Below are positions 8,557 through 15,693 of a DNA stretch of 34,521 nucleotides, in pieces. Source of the stretch: JBCDLI01 sp038745535 (GTDB lineage Bacteria; Pseudomonadota; Alphaproteobacteria; Rhizobiales; Rhizobiaceae). Position 1 is the first letter of the stretch, and each line of letters opens with the position of its first letter. Location: assembly GCA_038745535.1 (NCBI GenBank), contig JBCDLI010000022.1, positions 1 to 34,521 of the forward strand. Reading direction: 5' to 3'. The translations under genes were made by a program, and so were the position numbers. Below the pieces are notes generated by a model. That model was not told where the DNA came from. It ran no database searches and saw only the letters and a program-made list of their open reading frames with translations.

Positions 8557-9231
8557 GTGACCGTCCAGTCGGAGACCACGAAGACCTCAACGCCGCACAC
8601 TAAAACGGACAGAGAGCGGATTACGCTCGTGCAGAAGAGCGAGCACACCGCTTGGGAAGACGTTTTGGCGATCCTTATCGGTGTGTTGCTCGTTTCTTTC
8701 GGGGTGTTTCTTTTTCAGCAAGCCAACATTGTGGTTGGTGGTGTGGCCGGCATGGCCTTGGTCTCGTCCTATGCAACTGGATGGGATTTCGGCGTCCTGT
8801 TCTTCACACTCAATCTGCCGTTTTATCTGTTTGGCCTCGGTGGAATGGGTATCGGCTACATTGCTAAGACGTTTTCGGCCGTAGCGCTGCTGTCGGTTGT
8901 CGTGAGGCTGATCCCATACGGGATTGATGTCGGCGATATTCATCCGGCACTGGCAAGCGTTATGGGTGGTGTGATGATCGGCTTGGGATTGCTGGCGCTG
9001 TTTCGCCACGGCGCAGGCCTTGGAGGTGTCAATATCCTGGTTTACTGGCTGCAGAGCACACGGAATATTCGCGCCGGGTATGTGTCACTCGGAATCGATT
9101 TGATTATATTACTCGCCGCCCTGTTGGTCATCGGTTGGCAAGCGGTGGCTTGGTCCGTCGTCGGCGCGGTAATCTTGAACGTGATACTCGGGATCAATCA
9201 CAAGCCCGGTCGCTATATGGGTGCGAGCTAG
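8557..9231 (+). CDS. YitT family membrane protein (DUF161)
   Basis: The protein has up to 224 residues, with about five hydrophobic helices and a polar N-terminus of some 30 residues. The segments 'ANIVVGGVAGMAL', 'LNLPFYLFG' and 'HGAGLGGVNILVYWL' match the YitT/DUF161 family. It is the short Gram-negative form without the C-terminal DUF2179 domain seen in Bacillus homologues. The function of the family is poorly known; some members are thought to be transporters. The start is uncertain: GTG 8557 overlaps a TGA and has a poor ribosome site, and another in-frame GTG at 8632 just before 'QKSEHTAWEDVLAI' is possible. The dyad and TTGACA box just upstream suggest its own regulated promoter. Confidence 0.85.
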   Translation: MTVQSETTKTSTPHTKTDRERITLVQKSEHTAWEDVLAILIGVLLVSFGVFLFQQANIVVGGVAGMALVSSYATGWDFGVLFFTLNLPFYLFGLGGMGIGYIAKTFSAVALLSVVVRLIPYGIDVGDIHPALASVMGGVMIGLGLLALFRHGAGLGGVNILVYWLQSTRNIRAGYVSLGIDLIILLAALLVIGWQAVAWSVVGAVILNVILGINHKPGRYMGAS

Positions 9232-9236
9232 ATAGT

Positions 9237-9292
9237 GCAGCCGCTCGGGCGCAGACGACGCGTCCCCACACGTCGCCTGCGCCCGCTGCTGC
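9237..9292. terminator. Large GC-rich hairpin between convergent genes
   Basis: GGGCGCA (9247-9253) pairs with TGCGCCC (9278-9284), with an inner CGACG/CGTCG stem and possible outer GCAGC/GCTGC arms. It fills the 77-base gap between the convergent YitT and Sel1 genes. There is no T-run on either strand, so termination in both directions is inferred from position. Confidence 0.45.
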
Positions 9293-9308
9293 GCCCCAAA
9301 GCTAAAAT

Positions 9309-9632
9309 CTAGACCGCCGCAGTCTCATAGCCGTCGCAATCGCAACGCTTCTTTTTGGGGCCAAGGCCTTGGTCGGTCATCCACTGACGCGCCGAACGAA
9401 GCGCAGCCGCCAAATCAGACTTCGACATTGTCGCTGTGATTTCATTGCGAAGAGCCACCGCCCGCGACGAGCCCTTGATAGCGGCAATGTTAAACCATTT
9501 GTGCGCAGCGATCAGATCCATGTCGCAGTCGCGACCGGTCGCATACATGAGGCCCATTTCGCAGTAGATGTCTGCAGTTGCGTTTGCGCCGATATCTCCG
9601 GCCTCGTAGTTCTCAATTCCAAAGCGAGCCAT
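9309..9632 (-). CDS. Sel1-like repeat small protein
   Basis: The 107-residue protein carries one clear Sel1/TPR-like repeat: 'IYCEMGLMYATGRDCDMDLIAAHKWFNIAAIKGS' in sequence (about residues 22-55), matching the pattern G-x-x-Y-x-x-G-x-x-V-x-x-D-x-x-x-A-x-x-W-x-x-x-A-A. A helical region ending 'SARQWMTD' and a lysine/cysteine-rich tail (KKKRCDCDG) follow. Small one-repeat proteins like this are common in Hyphomicrobiales and of unknown function; Sel1 repeats generally mediate protein-protein contacts. It has no signal peptide, so it is probably cytoplasmic. The start is an ATG with AAGGGG upstream. It is monocistronic and divergent from the DUF2147 gene. Confidence 0.8.
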   Translation of the reverse strand: MARFGIENYEAGDIGANATADIYCEMGLMYATGRDCDMDLIAAHKWFNIAAIKGSSRAVALRNEITATMSKSDLAAALRSARQWMTDQGLGPKKKRCDCDGYETAAV

Positions 9633-10021
9633 GCCAAAATCCCCTTGTTGTCCTCTGCCGGTTCTCTTTTTGCGCCGTCTCTTGTGCGACGCTGTGATGG
9701 GTTGGAGGATGCCAATGGCGATTGAAAGCTTGGCTAAAATTTGCGGTTAATGAGCGGCGAACGAAATAAAAAAGAAGTGTAAATCGAGTGCTTTGTTAAG
9801 GCTCTAAAGTTCTGTTTTTATTCGATTTTAAGTGAATTTTCAGAGCATTTTACCGATCTGAAAAACACCGTTTGGTAACCGCGTTTCGCGCTTACGAAAT
9901 CGAACCGCTCAAATTCGACTTAATTTTGCATGCCGCCGAACCGGTAAGGCCCCGAGGAATTCGTTTTACTTTGACGTTAACGTCAATTATTACCGCCCCA
10001 TTGTCTCTGGGAGGAAGAACA
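9633..10021. other. 389-bp divergent intergenic region
   Basis: There is no credible gene here. The middle part (about 9760-9870) is AT-rich with runs of A and T. The right part holds the TTGACGTTAACGTCAA palindrome and a possible promoter for the DUF2147 gene: TTTACT (9965-9970), 17 bases, TATTAC (9988-9993). I see nothing specific in the rest. Confidence 0.6.
9971..9986. promoter_or_regulatory. 16-bp palindrome TTGACGTTAACGTCAA, LiuR-like operator candidate
   Basis: This perfect palindrome with two ACGT half-sites lies 35 bases before the DUF2147 start and fills the spacer of the candidate promoter there. A 14/16 match, TTGACGTTTACGTTAA on the minus strand, lies upstream of the ETF-QO gene at 18758-18773. 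The pattern resembles operators reported for LiuR, a MerR-family regulator of branched-chain amino acid and fatty acid catabolism in proteobacteria. The regulator assignment is from memory of that motif and is inference. Confidence 0.6.
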
Positions 10022-10360
10022 ATGAGAACAGTCATTTTATCTGCCGCTGCGCTTTTGGTCTCATCAACGATTGCCTTTGCTGACCCAATTGTGGGGAACT
10101 GGACCACCGGCTCTGGCGGCAAAGTTGCCGTATCAAACTGCGGCAGCGCTTTTTGCGTGAAAGTGCGCTCGGGCGAACATGCCGGGAAACAAATTGGCCG
10201 CTTCAATCGCGATGGCGACCGCTACAAGGGTAAAATCACGGACCCCACCAATGATCGCACGTACAATGGATCAGCATGGTTTTCTGGTACCAACCTTAAA
10301 ATGCGTGGCGCGGTTTTGGGCGGCTTGCTTGGCCGAACAGATACCTGGCGCAAGGGCTGA
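10022..10360 (+). CDS. DUF2147 secreted protein
   Basis: The 112-residue protein has a signal peptide (residues 1-20, cleaved after TIAFA). The mature part starts 'DPIVGNWTTGSGGKVAVSNCG' in sequence and continues 'FCVKVRSG...', the typical opening of DUF2147 proteins: an invariant G-x-W followed by a conserved region with two cysteines that could form a disulfide. DUF2147 proteins are small, probably periplasmic beta-rich proteins of unknown role. The ATG at 10022 is set by a GGGAGGAAG ribosome site; the frame is open further upstream, but that stretch is AT-rich intergenic DNA. The LiuR-like palindrome just upstream suggests control together with ETF-QO. A strong hairpin follows the stop. 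Confidence 0.85.
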   Translation: MRTVILSAAALLVSSTIAFADPIVGNWTTGSGGKVAVSNCGSAFCVKVRSGEHAGKQIGRFNRDGDRYKGKITDPTNDRTYNGSAWFSGTNLKMRGAVLGGLLGRTDTWRKG

Positions 10361-10377
10361 CAATATCACGATGTGAA

Positions 10378-10407
10378 GTTCACCTCGGCAACCGAACCGA
10401 GGTGAAC
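10378..10407. terminator. Bidirectional hairpin terminator
   Basis: A perfect 11-bp stem GTTCACCTCGG / CCGAGGTGAAC with an 8-base loop sits between the convergent DUF2147 and GST genes, 17 bases after the first stop and 7 before the other. No strong T-run follows on either side. Position and stem strength support a shared terminator. Confidence 0.65.
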
Positions 10408-10414
10408 CTCCAAA

Positions 10415-11122
10415 TCACTGCGACTTCTGACCGAATAGCACCTTTTGCGCTTCCTTATCATCCTTGAGGTTGGTCGCCTCCCGCTCCTGTTTGCCGATGC
10501 TCATTCCTGCTTGCACTGCCGAACGCGCGTTCATCGTTTCGAACCAGCGTTTCAGATTTGGAAAATCATCTAGATTCTGCCCCTGACGTTCGTGCGGAAC
10601 AATCCAGCCGATGCAGGCCATGTCCGCGATTGAATAATCTCCTGCGAGGTACTCGCGGTCAGCAAGGCGTTTGTTCATAACACCGTAAAGTCGGTTCACT
10701 TCGTTCGTATAGCGCTCGATGCCGTAAGGGACCTGTTCTGGTGCGTATTGGCGGAAGTGGTGCGCCTGTCCAGCCATCGGACCAAGCCCGCCCATCTGCC
10801 ACATCAACCATTGATCCACTTCGATGCGATCACGCTCGGTTTCCCCGCAAAATTTACCAAACTTCCGCGCTAGGTACTGCAAGATGGCTCCGCTCTCAAA
10901 GACCGAGATCGGCTCTCCATCCGGCCCTTCAGGATCAATGATAGCAGGCATTCGGTTGTTCGGTGAGATCTTCAAGAACTCCGGATCGAACTGGTCACCT
11001 TTGCCGATATTGATGTAGTTCACGTTGTAGGGGGCACCGAGTTCTTCAAGCATGATGGAGATTTTCCAACCGTTTGGCGTCGGCCAGTAAAAGAGTTCTA
11101 TCGGCTTTGTTTGGGTGGTCAT
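10415..11122 (-). CDS. Glutathione S-transferase, YfcG/Ure2p-like
   Basis: The protein has 235 residues from the ATG at 11122, chosen because GGA precedes it at good distance and homologues start close to 'IELFYWPTPNGWKIS'. An N-terminal thioredoxin-like domain (about 1-90) shows the Nu/Ure2p-class pattern 'TPNGWKISIMLEELG', the glutathione-binding cis-proline segment 'NNRMPAIID' and 'VFESGAILQYLA'. An all-helical C-terminal GST domain follows, with the N-capping motif region 'YSIADMACIGWI'. YfcG-like enzymes act as glutathione-dependent disulfide reductases, so a role in thiol redox balance in the cytoplasm is likely. It is a single gene, divergent from the small-protein cluster. Confidence 0.9.
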   Translation of the reverse strand: MTTQTKPIELFYWPTPNGWKISIMLEELGAPYNVNYINIGKGDQFDPEFLKISPNNRMPAIIDPEGPDGEPISVFESGAILQYLARKFGKFCGETERDRIEVDQWLMWQMGGLGPMAGQAHHFRQYAPEQVPYGIERYTNEVNRLYGVMNKRLADREYLAGDYSIADMACIGWIVPHERQGQNLDDFPNLKRWFETMNARSAVQAGMSIGKQEREATNLKDDKEAQKVLFGQKSQ

Positions 11123-11311
11123 TTGTGAGGTCCGATCAGTCAATTGCGATTGTTGTCGAGGTAGACTGAAAGTGGGATAAATAAAGGCCGTGGCGTCAGT
11201 CTAAGTCATTCCAGCGATCACATCCGCGTTAAAGACCCTGAACGCTAGCTGAATGCAGGCCTCAGCGTTGGTTCAATCGAAGTCACGTATTCAGCCCTTA
11301 GAATTCGGGAC

Positions 11312-11533
11312 ATGACTATGTGGATTGCAAAACGCTTTACGATCATCTGCCTGTTTGCAGCATTGGTCGGTATCTTGATCGCCGATCTCATCCAAAACAG
11401 CGGTCGGTCAGCTTATGCCTTAAAAGTGCAGCACGCGCTTCCGTGCGTTTTCGATGAGCCATCAAGCTGTCAGCCGCCAATTTCAATAGATCAAAGCGCG
11501 TCCCGCAAAGAAACCGAAAGCCCAAATCAATGA
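11312..11533 (+). CDS. Small single-pass membrane or secreted protein, unknown
   Basis: The 73-residue protein has one hydrophobic segment (about residues 8-26, 'FTIICLFAALVGILIAD') preceded by a lysine and arginine. A polar tail with two cysteines (PCVFDEPSSC) follows. This suits an inner-membrane-anchored or exported small protein with the cysteines outside. Two near-adjacent ATG codons (11312 and 11318) are possible starts; the second has a better spaced GGGA. Its stop overlaps the start of the next tiny frame by four bases (ATGA), which favours real translation. I do not recognise the family. Confidence 0.5.
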   Translation: MTMWIAKRFTIICLFAALVGILIADLIQNSGRSAYALKVQHALPCVFDEPSSCQPPISIDQSASRKETESPNQ

Positions 11534-11673
11534 TTAAACTCGTTCTGCGTATCGCCATTGTATCTGCATTGATTACGATACCAATGATCTCGCTTGCAGT
11601 TGCGAAAGGCGAACAAACGCGGTCAATGACCGGTGCCGGTTTCGTCCTCTACGTTTCGTTGCAAAGGCCGTGA
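11530..11673 (+). CDS. Tiny hydrophobic protein, 47 aa, overlapping the preceding gene
   Basis: The ATG at 11530 overlaps the TGA of the preceding small gene (ATGA), the arrangement of translational coupling. The product has a basic N-terminus (MIKLVLR) and a hydrophobic stretch to about residue 24 ending SLAVA, like a signal peptide, then a short polar part. The ribosome site is weak, and the only support is the overlap and the signal-like N-terminus. It could be a spurious frame or the start of a decayed gene. Confidence 0.35.
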   Translation: MIKLVLRIAIVSALITIPMISLAVAKGEQTRSMTGAGFVLYVSLQRP

Positions 11674-11733
11674 TCAAGAGTTGACTTGATCCCTCCCGAT
11701 GGGCTCACTGCAGTCATAACCGAGGGGAACAAG

Positions 11734-12345
11734 TTGACTGATCGCACGTGGTATTATGCCAACAACAATCAAAAACAGGGACCGATTGACCAGACCAAAC
11801 TGACTGAGTTGGCTGCCAGCGGGACCATTCAGCCGGAGACGCTGGTTTGGACGGATGGAATGTCCAACTGGGAAGCCGCATCGTCCGTGTTCCCCAAATA
11901 TGGCATTAATCCCGATGCACCGGGTCAAGTAACTGGAGCGCCGCCAATCCCGGCCGGGACTTCAACAGGTTTTGATACTGGCCAGCATCCGACCACCTTT
12001 GTGGATAGCGTCAAGAAGGTCTTCAACAATTATGCCAATTTTAAAGGCCGAGCGCGCCGATCCGAGTTTTGGTATTTTACGCTCTTCACTTTTCTCACAT
12101 CACTGATCCTCACTGCCGTCGACATTGGTGTATTGGCCTCGCCAGACGTCTCGCCACTTTCTACACTTTTCTCTCTCGGTATTCTCATTCCAAGCTTGGC
12201 CGTAGGTGCACGTCGTTTACACGATATTGGGCGTACCGGTTGGTGGCAATTGCTCATCTTCGTGCCATTGCTGGGGCTCATCGTGCTGATTTTCTTATAT
12301 GTTCAAAAGAGCGAAGAAAACGCCAACCAATACGGTCCGGCCTAG
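11734..12345 (+). CDS. GYF_2 domain - DUF805 membrane protein
   Basis: The protein has 203 residues if it starts at the TTG at 11734, which follows a GAGGGG ribosome site at six bases; an upstream TTG at 11686 has none. The N-terminal domain ('TWYYANNNQKQGPIDQ' ... 'LVWTDGMSNWEAAS', about residues 3-50) is a GYF_2 domain, a small module often attached to membrane domains. A proline/glycine linker leads to a DUF805 domain of about 110 residues with the signatures 'GRARRSEFWYF' and 'ARRLHDIGRTGWW' and four hydrophobic helices. The role of DUF805 is unknown; GYF-type modules bind proline-rich peptides in other systems. It lies 60 bases after the two small membrane-type frames and could form a unit with them. 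Confidence 0.85.
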   Translation: MTDRTWYYANNNQKQGPIDQTKLTELAASGTIQPETLVWTDGMSNWEAASSVFPKYGINPDAPGQVTGAPPIPAGTSTGFDTGQHPTTFVDSVKKVFNNYANFKGRARRSEFWYFTLFTFLTSLILTAVDIGVLASPDVSPLSTLFSLGILIPSLAVGARRLHDIGRTGWWQLLIFVPLLGLIVLIFLYVQKSEENANQYGPA

Positions 12346-12350
12346 CGCAT

Positions 12351-12392
12351 TGAAGGACCGTGACGGTGAACCAATTACCCGGCTGTCCTTCA
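12351..12392 (+). terminator. Possible hairpin after the DUF805 gene
   Basis: TGAAGGAC (12351-12358) and GTCCTTCA (12385-12392) are perfect 8-base arms around a 26-base loop, starting six bases after the DUF805 stop. The large loop and lack of a T-run make termination uncertain. It could instead be part of the amn leader. Confidence 0.35.
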
Positions 12393-12411
12393 GTTCTGAT
12401 AATGTCTTCCG

Positions 12412-13932
12412 ATGACTCTAAACAAAACAGATTCTCCACCCGTCAATCCGCCGACATCGGTCGACTTTCTGTTGCCGCCAATCCAAGCGGGCGAACTGTT
12501 TATTGATCCGGAAAAAGCCGTCGAGCGGCTTCAGGAGATATATTCCGCACAAACGTCATTCCTTCGTTCCCATTTTGATCAGCTAATGAAGAATGGCGAT
12601 CTGCCGGGCCGTGCGCGTGCCTTTTATCCATCGCTCTCGTTTTCAACGGAGAGTTTTGCGCAGACTGACAGCCGGCTGGCCTTCGGTCATGTCGCTCAGC
12701 CTGGGGAATACACAACGACAATCACGCGGCCAGATCTGTTCGACAGCTATTTGCGCGAGCAAATCCGTCTGCTGGTGACCAACCACGGATTACCGATACG
12801 GGTGGGTGTCTCGGAAACGCCTATCCCGCTGCACTTTGCATTTGGCGAAGGAAGCCATGTGGACGGTGCAGCAGCCCAAAAACTCACCAAGCCACTGCGC
12901 GATTATTTCGATGTGCCAGACCTGACGGTTACCAATGACGACATCGTCAACGGTGATTTTGAGAGCGATGACGGCGAGCCTCTACCCCTCTCACCATTTC
13001 CGGCGCAACGCATCGACTATTCGCTGCACCGTCTTGCCCACTATACTGCGACTGGCCCAGATCACTTCCAGAACTTTGTGCTTTTTACCAACTACCAGTT
13101 CTACATTGATGAGTTTTGCGCTTTTGCGCACGAGACAATCAAAAACGACGACAGCGGGTATCTACGATTTGTTGAGCCGGGTGGTGTGATGACAGAACGG
13201 GGTAAAGATGCAGCTGCTACCGGACATCCGCCGCCGCGTCTGCCGCAGATGCCAGCCTACCATCTTGTAGGGAAGGACCACAAAGGCATAACGATGGTGA
13301 ACATCGGCGTTGGTCCGTCAAACGCAAAGACAATCACGGACCATATCGCAGTATTGCGGCCCCATGCGTGGCTGATGCTTGGCCATTGTGCCGGACTTCG
13401 CAACTCACAGGCACTGGGGGATTACGTGCTGGCCCACGCTTATGTGCGCGAAGACCACGTGTTGGACGATGACTTGCCGCTGTCTGTACCAGTGCCCGCG
13501 CTTGCCGAAGTACAGGTGGCACTCGAGCAAGCGGTCGCAGAAGTGACCGGCTTTTCGGGCTATGAACTCAAACGCATCATGCGAACCGGCACTGTCGCCA
13601 CCATCGATAATCGCAATTGGGAACTACGTGATCAACGTGGCCCGGTGAAACGCCTTTCTCAAAGTCGTGCGATCGCGCTCGACATGGAAAGCGCCACGAT
13701 TGCCGCAAATGGCTTCCGGTTCCGCGTGCCGTACGGCACACTTCTTTGCGTGTCTGATAAACCGCTGCACGGCGAGTTGAAGCTTCCGGGCATGGCGACT
13801 GACTTCTATCGCACACAGGTCAATCAGCATTTGGCGATCGGCATAATGGCGATGGAAAAACTTGCGCAGATGGCGCCGGAGCGGCTGCATTCACGCAAGC
13901 TGCGCAGCTTCTTCGAGACGGCATTTCAGTAA
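12412..13932 (+). CDS. amn: AMP nucleosidase
   Basis: The 506-residue protein matches bacterial AMP nucleosidase, which cleaves AMP to adenine and ribose 5-phosphate in the cytoplasm and so controls the AMP pool. The N-terminal Amn-specific domain covers about residues 20-190 ('AVERLQEIYSAQTSFLRSHF'). The C-terminal nucleoside phosphorylase-like domain contains 'GHCAGLRNSQALGDYVLAHAYVRED' in sequence and 'ALDMESATIAANGFRFRVPYGTLLCVSDKPLHGE', with the catalytic-site 'DMESA' and 'SDKPLHGE' motifs intact. E. coli Amn is 484 residues, so length is normal. The ribosome site before the ATG is poor. A quinone oxidoreductase gene follows after 12 bases, probably in the same transcript. Confidence 0.95.
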   Translation: MTLNKTDSPPVNPPTSVDFLLPPIQAGELFIDPEKAVERLQEIYSAQTSFLRSHFDQLMKNGDLPGRARAFYPSLSFSTESFAQTDSRLAFGHVAQPGEYTTTITRPDLFDSYLREQIRLLVTNHGLPIRVGVSETPIPLHFAFGEGSHVDGAAAQKLTKPLRDYFDVPDLTVTNDDIVNGDFESDDGEPLPLSPFPAQRIDYSLHRLAHYTATGPDHFQNFVLFTNYQFYIDEFCAFAHETIKNDDSGYLRFVEPGGVMTERGKDAAATGHPPPRLPQMPAYHLVGKDHKGITMVNIGVGPSNAKTITDHIAVLRPHAWLMLGHCAGLRNSQALGDYVLAHAYVREDHVLDDDLPLSVPVPALAEVQVALEQAVAEVTGFSGYELKRIMRTGTVATIDNRNWELRDQRGPVKRLSQSRAIALDMESATIAANGFRFRVPYGTLLCVSDKPLHGELKLPGMATDFYRTQVNQHLAIGIMAMEKLAQMAPERLHSRKLRSFFETAFQ

Positions 13933-13944
13933 AACGAGACAAAA

Positions 13945-14919
13945 ATGGCAAAGACGGTAGTGATCAAGGCCCATGGCGGACCAGATGCAATGGAGATCGC
14001 CGACTTACCGGTAGGCGAACCTGGACCCGGCGGTGTCCGCATTCGCCACCACGCGATTGGTTTGAATTTCATAGATGTGTACCAACGCGACGGTCTGTAT
14101 CCGCTTGAGCTGCCTCACGCCCTTGGCATGGAAGCTGCCGGGGTTATCGAAGCGGTTGGCGAGGGTGTTACTCACCTGAAAGTTGGTGATCGTGCAGCTT
14201 ATGCTGCGCAACCATCGGGAGCATATTCAGAGGCGCGCGTAATGCCCGCCGCTCAAATCTGCCCGTTGCCCGACGCTATTTCGTTCGAAGATGCAGCGGC
14301 GATCATGTTGAAGGGTATGACGGTGGAGTACCTGTTCCATCGGATCGTTCCGATTAAACGCGGCGAACAAGTGCTCTTTCACGCAGCTGCCGGCGGTGTT
14401 GGGTTGATCGCATGCCAGTGGGCGAAATCTGAAGGCATTGAGCTTATCGGCACAGCTGGCAACGAGGAAAAGTGTGCGCTAGCGTTGGAACGTGGAGCGG
14501 CCCACTGCATCAACTATCGATCTGAGAATTTTAGCGACAAAGTGCGTGAGATGACAGACGGCAAAGGCGTGTCTGTCGTCATGGACTCTGTCGGCGCAGA
14601 CACTTTTACCAGTTCACTGGATAGTCTTGCGCCACTTGGGATGATGATATCGTTCGGAAATGCGTCCGGTCCTGTCCCGCCCATGGAATTAAGTGCGTTG
14701 GCATCACGAGGATCGCTCAAGATTACGCGCCCAACGCTATTTACCTTCACAGGAGATCACGAGCGATGCCAGTCAATGGCGAAGCGTCTTTTTAAGAAAG
14801 TAGAAGACGGTTTATTGACGCCGGATGTCGGGCAGCGGTTTGCGCTTGATGATATCGCCGATGCGCACCGCGCGCTCGAAGCTCGGAAAACCACCGGATC
14901 GACTATCATTACGCTTTGA
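13945..14919 (+). CDS. NADPH:quinone oxidoreductase, zinc-free MDR family (QorA-like)
   Basis: The 324-residue medium-chain dehydrogenase/reductase has a GroES-like N-terminal domain ('GVRIRHHAIGLNFIDVYQRDG' in sequence, the quinone oxidoreductase signature region) and a Rossmann domain with the nucleotide motif AAGGVG (residues 148-153). The zinc-ligand cysteines and histidines of alcohol dehydrogenases are absent, which fits the quinone oxidoreductase branch. It would reduce quinones or enones with NADPH in the cytoplasm. The start is an ATG with GAGA upstream, 12 bases after the amn stop. It converges with the Doc toxin gene with only 14 bases between stops. Confidence 0.92.
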   Translation: MAKTVVIKAHGGPDAMEIADLPVGEPGPGGVRIRHHAIGLNFIDVYQRDGLYPLELPHALGMEAAGVIEAVGEGVTHLKVGDRAAYAAQPSGAYSEARVMPAAQICPLPDAISFEDAAAIMLKGMTVEYLFHRIVPIKRGEQVLFHAAAGGVGLIACQWAKSEGIELIGTAGNEEKCALALERGAAHCINYRSENFSDKVREMTDGKGVSVVMDSVGADTFTSSLDSLAPLGMMISFGNASGPVPPMELSALASRGSLKITRPTLFTFTGDHERCQSMAKRLFKKVEDGLLTPDVGQRFALDDIADAHRALEARKTTGSTIITL

Positions 14920-14933
14920 CTGAATCTGTGACT

Positions 14934-15326
14934 TCACGATTGGCTTTCGATGGAGTTGTCGCGGAGCCAATGTGCAAATTCATCCTGCCCGATGTCACCT
15001 GATGCCATTCTAAGCACCGTTGTGGTAGCAGACACTTCATCGGCTCTCAGCATAATACCGTTAATCCGTAGAAACACGAATGCGCACAGAAAGGCTGTTC
15101 GTTTGTTGCCATCTGCATATGGGTGATTTTTCACGATACCAAAAGCATATGCGGCGGCCAGACTATGAAGGTCTTTCTCACCATAGCCCCAAGCATTCTG
15201 TGGCCTATCAAGTGCGGACAACAACATATTTTCGTCGCGTATGCCGCTCAACCCGCCGTGCTCGGCAAGTTGGGCGTCATGCATGGCGTCAACAACGCTC
15301 CGCAGCAGCCATTTAGGCTCGGTCAC
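14934..15326 (-). CDS. doc: Doc (death-on-curing) family toxin, Fic fold
   Basis: The 130-residue protein carries the Fic/Doc motif HPYADGNKRTA (residues 68-78), matching H-x-F-x-D/N-x-N-K-R of P1 Doc. In Doc the degenerate Fic site phosphorylates elongation factor EF-Tu and stops translation. The gene begins with a GTG that overlaps the antitoxin stop (GTGA), so translation is coupled and the antitoxin is made first. Length is normal (P1 Doc is 126 residues) and no residue of the core motif is lost, so it is probably active. 'LSGIRDENMLLSALDRPQ' is typical of chromosomal Doc proteins. It sits between ordinary chromosomal genes without other mobile-element traces. Confidence 0.92.
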   Translation of the reverse strand: MTEPKWLLRSVVDAMHDAQLAEHGGLSGIRDENMLLSALDRPQNAWGYGEKDLHSLAAAYAFGIVKNHPYADGNKRTAFLCAFVFLRINGIMLRADEVSATTTVLRMASGDIGQDEFAHWLRDNSIESQS

Positions 15327-15553
15327 TTCGCCAGCTCACGTAATGTATTGCGATACGCCGTCATGCCTTCCGCAGCGGCCTTCATTTGCTCTTCGAACTC
15401 AGGATCATACGGCGTTATGCGCAAGCTTCCGTCGGGCGCATCGCTGACGAAAAAGCTGTCTCCATCTCCCACTTTGAGCTGCGCTATCAGTTCTTTAGGC
15501 AGCACTACCCCTAGAGAATTTCCAACCTTCCGAACCTTCAAACTCGCATTCAT
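15323..15553 (-). CDS. AbrB/MazE/SpoVT-type antitoxin of the Doc pair
   Basis: The 76-residue protein has an N-terminal swapped-hairpin (AbrB/SpoVT) DNA-binding domain: 'VRKVGNSLGVVLPKELIAQL' (residues 7-26) followed by 'KVGDGDSFFV'. The C-terminal 30 residues are polar and probably disordered until they wrap the toxin. The classical partner of Doc is Phd, but AbrB-type partners are common for chromosomal Doc. It should neutralise the toxin and repress the operon. The start is an ATG with a strong AAGGAG site at six bases. It overlaps the toxin gene by four bases. Confidence 0.9.
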   Translation of the reverse strand: MNASLKVRKVGNSLGVVLPKELIAQLKVGDGDSFFVSDAPDGSLRITPYDPEFEEQMKAAAEGMTAYRNTLRELAK

Positions 15554-15569
15554 AGTTGTCTCCTTCGTG

Positions 15570-15586
15570 GTAACGATTGTTATAAC
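15570..15586 (-). promoter_or_regulatory. Candidate operator/-10 region of the toxin-antitoxin operon
   Basis: GTAAC-GATT-GTTAT is a short inverted repeat that runs into GTTATAAC (15579-15586), an 8-base palindrome containing a TATAAC -10-like hexamer on the minus strand. It lies 17-33 bases before the antitoxin start, where autorepression sites of such operons usually are. No good -35 is seen. The assignment rests on position and symmetry. Confidence 0.35.
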
Positions 15587-15693
15587 TTAGAGACAGACGG
15601 ATAATTTGCCAAGCTTTGGTGAAAATCGAGATGGGAAGTTCTCGCTCATTGATCTATCACACGCTGTAGCAGGTACCCCACCGGACGAAATCC

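Noticed and set aside
12402..12500. Alternative ATG ten bases before the amn start
   Set aside because: It is out of frame with the Amn domain and leads to a frame without recognisable features.
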